Shown here: positions 1-5,268 of the stretch, piece by piece
Layout: every line of letters begins with the position of its first letter
Numbering within the stretch: position 1 is the first letter of the stretch
Source of the DNA: Acidobacteriota bacterium
GTDB taxonomy: Bacteria; Acidobacteriota; Thermoanaerobaculia; Multivoradales; JAHEKO01
DNA length: 6,834 nt
Assembly (NCBI GenBank): GCA_024638355.1
Contig: JAHEKO010000207.1
Span: 1 to 6,834 of the forward strand
Direction: 5' to 3'
Translations under genes and position numbers: made by a program
The notes under the pieces: generated by a model
What the model was told of the DNA's origin: nothing
Seen by the model: only the letters and a program-made list of their open reading frames with translations
The model's database searches: none

Positions 1-2
1 CC

Positions 3-128
3 CCCACCGGGGTCGGCGAGCCCGGGGTGCCGCCGATCGCCCCGGCGGTGGCCAACGCCTACTTCCATCTGACGGGCGAGCGCGTCCGTCGCCTGCCGTT
101 CCGCCGCCTGAGCTCGAAGAGGAGCTGA
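3..128 (+). CDS. iorB: C-terminal end of molybdopterin-binding aldehyde/isoquinoline oxidoreductase large subunit (partial, 5' end outside window)
   Basis: Only the last 41 codons and the stop are present. The visible tail reads [20 protein letters not shown] and ends in a basic stretch. The [15 protein letters not shown] signature, followed by TG-x-R-V-R-x-LPF, is the usual C-terminus of xanthine dehydrogenase-family molybdopterin subunits of the isoquinoline 1-oxidoreductase beta (IorB) type. These form periplasmic or membrane-associated hydroxylases or aldehyde oxidases with a 2Fe-2S subunit and often a c-type cytochrome. The next gene starts 5 nt downstream and is that companion cytochrome, which supports the assignment. 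The substrate cannot be told: this family is broad and the true substrate is often not isoquinoline. Family assignment is fairly secure; the exact name is less so. Confidence 0.75.
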   Translation, partial: PTGVGEPGVPPIAPAVANAYFHLTGERVRRLPFRRLSSKRS

Positions 129-133
129 CGACG

Positions 134-742
134 ATGACACGACTTCTGGCTACGGCTCTGTCGCTCACGTTGGCCTGCGCGCTCTGGCCGTCCGGCTCGG
201 CAACCCTCGCTGCCGAAGGGGAGGCGCTCGAGGCCGCCGCGGAGTTCCGTTCGATCGCAAACAAGGAGGAGCGCTCGGCGGCGCTCTTCGTCGAAGCGGG
301 CCGGGTGCTGACCCACGCCCGATGCATCAACTGCCACCCGGCGGGCGACGAGCCTCTCCAGGGCGAGCTGGGGTCGCGCCACGAGCCGCCGGTGCGGCGC
401 GGCCGATCCGGGCTGGGGGTGGCCGGCATGGAGTGCAAGACCTGCCACCAGAAGGAGAACTTCGATCCGGGGCGGGTGCCGGGAGCGCCGGCGTGGCACC
501 TGGCGCCGCGCAAGATGGCCTGGGAGGGCCTGTCCCTGCCGGAGATCTGCGAGCAGCTGAAGGATCCGGCGCGGAACGGCAATCGCACGGTCGCCGACAT
601 CGTCGAGCACATGGCCGAGGACGCCCTGGTCGGCTGGGCTTGGACCCCCGGGGCCGGCCGCGAGCCGGCGCCCGGCGACCAGGAGACCTTCGGCGGTCTG
701 ATCGCCGCGTGGGCCAAGACCGGCGCGGTCTGCCCGAAGTAG
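134..742 (+). CDS. Secreted di-haem c-type cytochrome associated with IorAB-type molybdenum hydroxylase
   Basis: A 202-residue protein. Residues 1-27 look like a Sec signal peptide (MTR, then a hydrophobic run ending near ATLAA). Two haem c motifs follow: CINCH (C64, C67, H68) and CKTCH (C101, C104, H105), so it should act in the periplasm. Further conserved-looking blocks are HEPPVRRG (83-90), [16 protein letters not shown] (115-130), QLKDPARNG (141-149) and LVGWAWTPG (165-173). This pattern matches the small proteins annotated as isoquinoline 1-oxidoreductase subunit next to IorB. H122, M128, H159 and M160 are candidate distal haem ligands (inference). Its likely role is to take electrons from the molybdenum hydroxylase to the respiratory chain. 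The start is supported by AGAGGAG at 118-124, 9 nt upstream and inside the previous gene, so the two are probably one operon. Confidence 0.85.
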   Translation: MTRLLATALSLTLACALWPSGSATLAAEGEALEAAAEFRSIANKEERSAALFVEAGRVLTHARCINCHPAGDEPLQGELGSRHEPPVRRGRSGLGVAGMECKTCHQKENFDPGRVPGAPAWHLAPRKMAWEGLSLPEICEQLKDPARNGNRTVADIVEHMAEDALVGWAWTPGAGREPAPGDQETFGGLIAAWAKTGAVCPK

Positions 743-752
743 CGAAGAGGGC

Positions 753-766
753 CGGATTCGAGTCCG
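753..766. repeat. Near-perfect 14-bp palindrome upstream of hypA
   Basis: The 36-bp gap between the di-haem cytochrome and hypA contains CGGATTCGAGTCCG. It is self-complementary except for one G/T pair and has no loop. It is therefore shaped more like a protein-binding site than a terminator, and no T-tract follows. It may be chance in GC-rich DNA; no regulator can be named. Confidence 0.2.
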
Positions 767-778
767 TCGGCGGGGCAG

Positions 779-1153
779 ATGCACGAGTACTCGATCGTTC
801 AGGCGCTGATCGCGCGAGTGGAAAGAGAGGCGGCGGCCCACAGCGCGACCGCCGTTCACCGGTTGCGCGTTCAGATCGGCGAGATGTCCGGCGTCGAGGT
901 GTCGCTGCTCGAGACCGCGTTCGAGCTCTTCCGGGAGCGCACGATCTGCGAGGGCGCGGTGTTGACGGTCGTACCCGTGGCTGCGACCTGGCAATGCCCG
1001 AAGTGCGCCACGGACCTGGCCCCGGGTGTCCCATTGCGCTGCCAGGCGTGCTCGACGCCCGCGCGCCTGGTGGCGGGCGACGAGATCGTGCTCGAGCGAA
1101 TCGAGATGGAGGTGGCCGACGCGGCGCCCGAACACCCCGCGGAGGCCGGATAA
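779..1153 (+). CDS. hypA: HypA, hydrogenase nickel insertion metallochaperone
   Basis: A 124-residue protein, within the usual HypA/HybF length (about 113-120) plus a short tail. It begins MHEYSI, so His2 and Glu3, the N-terminal nickel-binding residues of the family, are present. The zinc site is two CxxC pairs, CPKC (C73, C76) and CQAC (C88, C91). The [17 protein letters not shown] block (residues 33-49) is also typical. HypA works with HypB in the cytoplasm to deliver Ni2+ to the hydrogenase large-subunit precursor after the Fe(CN)2CO group is inserted. The gene lies 36 bp after the IorB-linked cytochrome and 2 nt before a nickel-transporter gene, and it faces the hydrogenase structural genes. 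No hypB-F is in the window. The ribosome site is weak (CGGGGC at 771-776). MHE fixes the start because both N-terminal residues are needed for nickel binding. Confidence 0.95.
   Translation: MHEYSIVQALIARVEREAAAHSATAVHRLRVQIGEMSGVEVSLLETAFELFRERTICEGAVLTVVPVAATWQCPKCATDLAPGVPLRCQACSTPARLVAGDEIVLERIEMEVADAAPEHPAEAG
1141..1145 (+). promoter_or_regulatory. Ribosome binding site (GGAGG) for the GTG-started transporter
   Basis: GGAGG lies inside the 3' end of hypA, 10 nt before the GTG at 1156. It decides the start: the frame is open far upstream (to 322), but that upstream part lies over the cytochrome and hypA frames and has no family-like content. The first membrane segment begins just after this GTG. 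Confidence 0.6.
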
Positions 1154-1155
1154 CC

Positions 1156-1908
1156 GTGGACTCCGCCTCGTCGCCTCTGATCCTGGGTGCGGCGTCGCTG
1201 GGGCTGGTGCACACGCTCATCGGGCCCGACCACTACCTGCCCTTTATCCTCGTCTCCAGGGCCCGCGGCTGGGGCATGGCCCGAACGCTGCGGCTGACTG
1301 TGGTCTGCGGCGCCGGGCACGTCGGGGCTTCGGCGCTGCTGGGGCTCTTCGGGGTGGCGGCCGGTCTGGCCATCGGCCGCATCGACGCCGTCGAGACGCT
1401 GCGCGGCGGCGTCGCGGCCTGGCTGCTGTTCGGATCCGGCCTCGCCTACGCCGCCTGGGGACTGCGCCAGGCGCTGCGCGATCGCCCTCACGAGCACTGG
1501 CATGAGCACGCCGACGGACAGGTGCACCGCCATCGCCACGTCCACCGCGGCGAGCACGCCCATCCCCACACCGCCGGCGCGGGTGCCGCGGCGCAAAGCG
1601 GCCGCTGGGGCTCCTGGGCGCTCTTCACCCTCTTCGTGGTCGGACCGTGCGAGCTGCTCGTGCCGCTCTTGATGGTCCCCGCCGCGCGCGGCGCCTGGCT
1701 CGACGCGGGACTGACCGCCCTCGCCTTCGCGCTCGCCACGGTTGGAACCATGGTGTCGGCGGTGGCGGCGGGCCGGCTCGGTCTGAACCGGCTGCTGAGG
1801 GCCGGCAGCGGCGGGCGCCGGTCTTCGAGGCTGCTCGAGCGGTACGGCCATGTCCTCACCGGGCTCGTGCTGGCGGCGTGCGGTGCGGCGATGTGGGCCG
1901 GGGCCTAG
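1156..1908 (+). CDS. Putative nickel (metal) transporter, NiCoT/UreH-like, with histidine-rich loop
   Basis: Starting from GTG at 1156 the protein has 250 residues and about six hydrophobic segments (near 8-33, 47-74, 85-107, 152-170, 176-196 and 228-249). The first carries HTLIGPDH (H19, D25, H26), which resembles the HxxxxDH nickel signature of NiCoT/UreH permeases but has one extra residue in the spacer. The second has GAGH (H55), also like that family. A hydrophilic loop (112-138) holds 11 histidines in 27 residues, suited to binding Ni2+ or other transition metals. Segment 4 contains GPCELLVPLL (161-170), a motif shared with broader TauE/SafE- and UreH-like proteins. The gene follows hypA by 2 nt and points at the hydrogenase operon, so nickel uptake for hydrogenase is the best reading. 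Metal specificity and transport direction are inference; another divalent metal or an export role is possible. Confidence 0.75.
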   Translation: MDSASSPLILGAASLGLVHTLIGPDHYLPFILVSRARGWGMARTLRLTVVCGAGHVGASALLGLFGVAAGLAIGRIDAVETLRGGVAAWLLFGSGLAYAAWGLRQALRDRPHEHWHEHADGQVHRHRHVHRGEHAHPHTAGAGAAAQSGRWGSWALFTLFVVGPCELLVPLLMVPAARGAWLDAGLTALAFALATVGTMVSAVAAGRLGLNRLLRAGSGGRRSSRLLERYGHVLTGLVLAACGAAMWAGA

Positions 1909-1937
1909 CACCGAACGTCGACGCCGGGAAGGTCAGG
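1909..1937. other. 29-bp convergent intergenic gap without a visible terminator
   Basis: The transporter gene (plus) and the lipoprotein cytochrome gene (minus) end only 29 bp apart. No stem-loop followed by a T-run is visible here in either direction, so transcripts from the two operons probably run into each other's 3' ends or end by Rho. Confidence 0.5.
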
Positions 1938-2324
1938 CTACTGCGGTCGGGCGACCGAGAGCAGGTACGCCACGAGATCCCAGGTCTGCCGCTCGCCGAG
2001 ATCCTTCCAACTCGCCATGGCGGTGCCGCGGCGGCCGTCCCGAATGACGAGGTAGATCTCCTGCGGCGTCGTGCGCTGGGGCCAGGAGGGGTCGGTGAAG
2101 TCCTGGGGTCGGCTCGAGAGGTTACGTCGAGCTCCCAGCCCGTTGGCCTCTTCGCCGTGACAGAGGGCGCAGTGCTCGAGGAAGATCTCGCGCCCGCGTT
2201 GCCGCGCGCCGTCCGAGGCGAGCCGAGCTTCCGGCACCTCCGGCGGGGGAGCGGGAGAGGTGTCGGCGCTACAGCCCCAGAGCGCGAGCGGCAGCGCTGC
2301 CAGCGCCGGCAGCAACCTCCTCAT
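1938..2324 (-). CDS. Lipoprotein monohaem cytochrome c encoded at the end of the hydrogenase operon
   Basis: A 128-residue protein. Residues 1-17 form a short basic-then-hydrophobic signal ending LWGC, so Cys18 is a probable lipidation site. A Pro/Ala/Glu linker (about 19-40) follows. A small class I cytochrome c domain comes next, with CALCH (C52, C55, H56), HGEEANGLG just after it, and M103 in TAMASW as the likely sixth haem ligand. The C-terminal helix has DLVAYLLSV, as in other cytochromes c. It should sit membrane-anchored in the periplasm. As the fifth gene of the hydrogenase operon it is a candidate electron acceptor for the hydrogenase, or a link to a terminal oxidase (inference). Its first 56 nt overlap the end of the protease gene in another frame. 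No later ATG exists that would keep the signal. The ribosome site is poor, although AGGAGG occurs as codons 2-3 (2316-2321). Confidence 0.85.
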   Translation of the reverse strand: MRRLLPALAALPLALWGCSADTSPAPPPEVPEARLASDGARQRGREIFLEHCALCHGEEANGLGARRNLSSRPQDFTDPSWPQRTTPQEIYLVIRDGRRGTAMASWKDLGERQTWDLVAYLLSVARPQ

Positions 2325-2823
2325 GATCTTCGCGTCGGCGGAGGGGGAAGCCCATTCGACCCGCCTCCTGCGCGATCTCCTCGACCAGTCCGTCCAGGGC
2401 GGCCTCCACCTCGCTCGATCGCCCGAGGCCGAGCTCGAGAGTGCGCGGCACGAGCCCGAGCAGCACCAGGCGGCGGGGCAGGGCGTCGAGCCAGCGCAGC
2501 GCGTCGAGCAGATCGGCGACGCCGACCTGGTGCACCGACAGGCGCTCGCGTACGGCCGGAGCCACCGAGCTTCCTTCGAGCCGGATTGCCGTCCCCGGTG
2601 GCTCGTCGGTACGGACCGCGTCGACCAGGATCGCGTCGTCGGTCTCCTGGAACTGGGTCAGGAGGGTCAGGCCGAGGGTCCCGCCGTCGAGCGCCCGGAC
2701 GGACTCGGGCAGCTCGTAGGAGCGCCGGAGGCGTTCGACGGCGGCGACTCCCAGCCCGTCGTCGCCGCACAGGACGTTCCCGAGGCCGAGGATCAGCAGC
2801 GGGCGTGGCTCTCGTCTCGTCAC
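2269..2823 (-). CDS. hyaD: Hydrogenase maturation endopeptidase (HyaD/HybD family)
   Basis: A 184-residue cytoplasmic protein with the family N-terminus LILGLGNVLCGDDGLG (10-25). The three residues that contact nickel in E. coli HybD (Glu16, Asp62, His93) correspond to D22, D68 (ILVDAVR) and H98 (LSVHQVGVADLL). These proteases check for nickel in the large-subunit precursor and then cut off its C-terminal tail. The natural substrate here is the large subunit encoded two genes upstream, which keeps a 15-residue tail after DPCMACGVH. The start is GTG at 2823, 13 nt after the cytochrome b stop; no other in-frame ATG/GTG/TTG lies closer to that stop. No strong ribosome site is seen, so translation probably depends on coupling. 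The last 56 nt overlap the lipoprotein cytochrome gene. Family-level function is secure. Confidence 0.93.
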   Translation of the reverse strand: MTRREPRPLLILGLGNVLCGDDGLGVAAVERLRRSYELPESVRALDGGTLGLTLLTQFQETDDAILVDAVRTDEPPGTAIRLEGSSVAPAVRERLSVHQVGVADLLDALRWLDALPRRLVLLGLVPRTLELGLGRSSEVEAALDGLVEEIAQEAGRMGFPLRRREDHEEVAAGAGSAAARALGL

Positions 2824-2836
2824 GCGGTTCGCCAGG

Positions 2837-3565
2837 CTAGGCCTCGGGGTGCTCGAATCGATATCCGGGCTTGATGATGTCCTCGCGCGGCACGAACTTG
2901 TGGCCCGAAAAGATCGACTCCACGGTGCCCGTGGCCTCCACCTGGGACATCAGGATGGCGCTGTAGACGTGATGCACGAAGAAGGCCCAGATTCCCCACA
3001 TCACCCCATGGTGAATCCAGCGTGCGGTCTGCAGTCCACCCAGAAAGGGAGCCAAGCCGGCGAAGATCCGCAACGGCGAGTCGACGTGGGCGCTGGTCCC
3101 GTACATGGTGAGGCCGGTGACGATCATGGCCAGGTAGGCCAGGAAGACGAACGCGTAGGTGAGGCCCGCGAGCGGGTTGTGGCCGACGAAGCCGGGCGGC
3201 ATCCGCATGCCGAACATGTAGTAGCGAAAGGTTCTGCGCATGGCGCGCCAGCGCGCCTTCGACGCCGGAACGAGCCGATGCCATCGCGAGTACCAGTTGC
3301 CCATGAACATCCAGGCGATCCGGGACAGCACCGACAGGGTGAAGACGATGGCGGTGTAGAAGTGGATCGCGCGTGCCCAGCCCATCAAGAAGTTGTCGCT
3401 GGCGGCTCCCGAGGCGATCAGCATCGGGTAGCCGATGTAGACGCCGGTGACCGAGAGCACCCATATGGCGATCGCGTTCAGCCAGTGGGTGACTCGCACC
3501 GGCCACTGCCAGACGTAGACGTTGTCCAGCTCGACCTCGCGGACGTGCTTCTTCCAGACCCTCAT
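2837..3565 (-). CDS. hyaC: Ni/Fe-hydrogenase b-type cytochrome subunit (HyaC/CybH family)
   Basis: A 242-residue integral membrane protein. The N-terminus VYVWQWPVRVTHWLNAIAIW (16-35) is the standard opening of this family. Four hydrophobic segments are seen near 29-48, 65-89, 131-152 and 187-207. Histidines in or near them are H27, H68 (AIHFYT), H129 (GHNPLAG), H185/H186 (WIHHGVMW) and H198/H199 (FFVHHVYS); this set would provide the ligands for two b haems. It anchors the small/large dimer to the periplasmic side of the inner membrane and passes electrons to the quinone pool. The start ATG at 3565 shares an ATGA overlap with the stop of the large-subunit gene, with AAGGTG just upstream (3568-3573). 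The frame stays open much further upstream (to 4288), but that part is antisense-like filler over the large-subunit gene. Confidence 0.95.
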   Translation of the reverse strand: MRVWKKHVREVELDNVYVWQWPVRVTHWLNAIAIWVLSVTGVYIGYPMLIASGAASDNFLMGWARAIHFYTAIVFTLSVLSRIAWMFMGNWYSRWHRLVPASKARWRAMRRTFRYYMFGMRMPPGFVGHNPLAGLTYAFVFLAYLAMIVTGLTMYGTSAHVDSPLRIFAGLAPFLGGLQTARWIHHGVMWGIWAFFVHHVYSAILMSQVEATGTVESIFSGHKFVPREDIIKPGYRFEHPEA

Positions 3566-5268
3566 TGCACCTTCACCTTGACCACCTCGCGCCCGTGCGG
3601 ATCGAGCACGTGGACGCCGCAGGCCATACAGGGGTCGAACGAATGAACGGTGCGTAGAATCTCGAGCGGTTGCTCCGGGTTGGCGACCGGGTTGCCGATC
3701 AGGGCCTGTTCGTAGGGGCCGGGCTGGCCCATGGCGTCGCGCGGGCCGGCATTCCAGGTGCTCGGCACGACGCACTGGTAGTTGGTGATCTCGCCGTTCT
3801 GGATGTGCACCCAGTGGCCCAGCGCTCCGCGCGGCGCCTCGTGAAAGCCCGCGCCGGTACAGTCGGCGGGCCAGGTCGCGGGGTCCCACTTCGAGTTGTC
3901 GGCGATCGCCAGCTCGCCGCGGCCCATGTTGTCGGCCAGTTCGTCGAGCCAGCCTTCCATCTTCTCGGCCAGCACCTGGGTCTCGATGCCGCGCGCGGCG
4001 ACCCGTCCCAGGGTCGAGAACAGCGCCGCGGGTCCGACCCCCAGCTGTCCGAGGGCGCCGTCGACCAGTTCCCGGACCCGGGGATGCCCCGAGACGTACG
4101 CCACCAGCATCCTGGCCAACGGCCCCACCTCCATCGGCTGGTCGTCGTAGCGGGGCGACTTGAGCCACGAGTACTTGCCGTCGGTGTTCAGTCGCTCGTA
4201 GGGCGGCTCGGGCCCGGTGTAGTTGGGTTGCGTTTCGCCGGAATAGGGGTGCACGCCGATGCCGTCTCCGCCGCTGTACTCGAACCACGAGTGAGTCACG
4301 TACTCGGTGATCTTGGCGGCATCGAGGGGCTCGATCGCGCTCAGGTCGCGGTCGCGGATGACGCCCGCAGGGAGGTAGAGCTCGGCCTGGCGACCGTCGC
4401 TCTCGGGGTACTCGCCGTAGACCATGTAGTTGCCGACTCCGGCGCCGTAGCCGGCCCAGTCCTTGTAGAACGACGCCACCGCCAGCAGGTCGGGGAGGTA
4501 GACCTTCTCAACGAACTGCCGTGCCTCGCGGATCATCTTGCGCATCGCGCTGACCGACGTGAGGTTGATCGAGGCCTGCTTGTCGGGATCCACCGGCGTC
4601 GCCATGCCGCCGACCACGAAGCTCTGGAGGTGCGGATTCTTGCCGCCGAGAATGGCGTGGATGCGAATGAACTCACGCTGCCAGTCGAGCGCCTCGAGGT
4701 AGTGCGCCACCGCGAGCAGGTTAGCCTCGGGCGGTAGCCGGTAGGCCGAGTGGCCCCAGTAGGCGTTGCCGAACGGGCCGAGCTGGCCCGCCTGGACGAA
4801 TCCCGCCAACCGCTCCTTGACTCCGCGAAAGTAGTTGGGGCTCGAGAGCGGCCAGTCCGAGATCGACTCCGCCAGGCTGGAGGTCGCCACCGGATCGGCC
4901 TCGAGCGCTTGCGTGATGTCCACCCAGTCCAGGGCGTGCAGGTGGTAGAAGTGGATGACGTGGTCCTGGACCATCTGCGAGGCCATGATCAGGTTGCGCA
5001 GCAGTCGCGCGTTGGGCGGTGGCTGGGCGCCGATGGCGTTCTCGACGGCGCGGATCGAGGTGATGGCGTGGACCGTCGTGCAGACGCCGCAGATGCGCTG
5101 GGTGAAGGCCCAGGCGTCGCGCGGGTCGCGGCCCTTGAGAATGATCTCGATGCCGCGGAACATGGTCGACGACGACCAGGCGTTGCGCACCTCGCCGCCT
5201 TCGACCTCGGCCTCGATTCGCAGGTGACCTTCGATGCGGGTTACGGGGTCGACTACCACGTGGGTCAT
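3562..5268 (-). CDS. hyaB: [NiFe] hydrogenase large (catalytic) subunit, group 1 uptake type
   Basis: A 568-residue catalytic subunit, close to typical group 1 length. Near the N-terminus it has VDPVTRIEGHLRIE, with E13 in RIEGHL. The L1 motif RICGVC gives C60 and C63; the C-terminal L2 motif DPCMACGVH gives C547 and C550, with H553 as the cleavage-site residue. These four cysteines hold Ni-Fe(CN)2CO. The block PRGALGHWVHIQNGEITNYQ and then STWNAGPRD is also diagnostic. After H553 a 15-residue tail (VLDPHGREVVKVKVQ) remains for the protease encoded downstream. The enzyme splits H2 and gives electrons to the small subunit; having no signal of its own, it is exported as a passenger. The start ATG at 5268 overlaps the small-subunit stop by ATGA and is preceded by GGAAAGGAG. 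The gene order here suggests group 1f, but subgroup assignment needs a phylogeny. Confidence 0.98.
   Translation of the reverse strand: MTHVVVDPVTRIEGHLRIEAEVEGGEVRNAWSSSTMFRGIEIILKGRDPRDAWAFTQRICGVCTTVHAITSIRAVENAIGAQPPPNARLLRNLIMASQMVQDHVIHFYHLHALDWVDITQALEADPVATSSLAESISDWPLSSPNYFRGVKERLAGFVQAGQLGPFGNAYWGHSAYRLPPEANLLAVAHYLEALDWQREFIRIHAILGGKNPHLQSFVVGGMATPVDPDKQASINLTSVSAMRKMIREARQFVEKVYLPDLLAVASFYKDWAGYGAGVGNYMVYGEYPESDGRQAELYLPAGVIRDRDLSAIEPLDAAKITEYVTHSWFEYSGGDGIGVHPYSGETQPNYTGPEPPYERLNTDGKYSWLKSPRYDDQPMEVGPLARMLVAYVSGHPRVRELVDGALGQLGVGPAALFSTLGRVAARGIETQVLAEKMEGWLDELADNMGRGELAIADNSKWDPATWPADCTGAGFHEAPRGALGHWVHIQNGEITNYQCVVPSTWNAGPRDAMGQPGPYEQALIGNPVANPEQPLEILRTVHSFDPCMACGVHVLDPHGREVVKVKVQ

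Noticed and set aside
322..1155. Upstream extension of the transporter frame
   Set aside because: It lies out of frame over the cytochrome and hypA, both with clear family motifs. GTG at 1156 with GGAGG explains the start.
59..1911. Several minus-strand open frames (59-1135, 327-1220, 871-1911) over the plus-strand genes
   Set aside because: All are Arg/Pro/Ala-rich shadow frames of the IorB-linked cytochrome, hypA and transporter, with no recognisable features.
1895..1945. Possible terminator at the convergent junction (GGCCGGGGCC)
   Set aside because: The stem is only 4 bp, lies within the transporter's coding end and has no T-run in either direction.
2260..2874. Plus-strand open frame opposite the protease gene
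   Set aside because: The opposite strand encodes the clear HyaD/HybD motif set (GLGNVLCGDDG, D68, H98); this is its shadow.
3566..4288. Upstream extension of the cytochrome b frame inside the large-subunit gene
   Set aside because: The extension is Arg-rich out-of-frame sequence. The family N-terminus starts at the ATG at 3565, with an ATGA overlap.
3670..4737. Long plus-strand open frame (about 355 codons) opposite the large-subunit gene
   Set aside because: It is the antisense shadow of a strongly conserved catalytic subunit. The composition is typical of GC-rich reverse frames, with no domain-like pattern.
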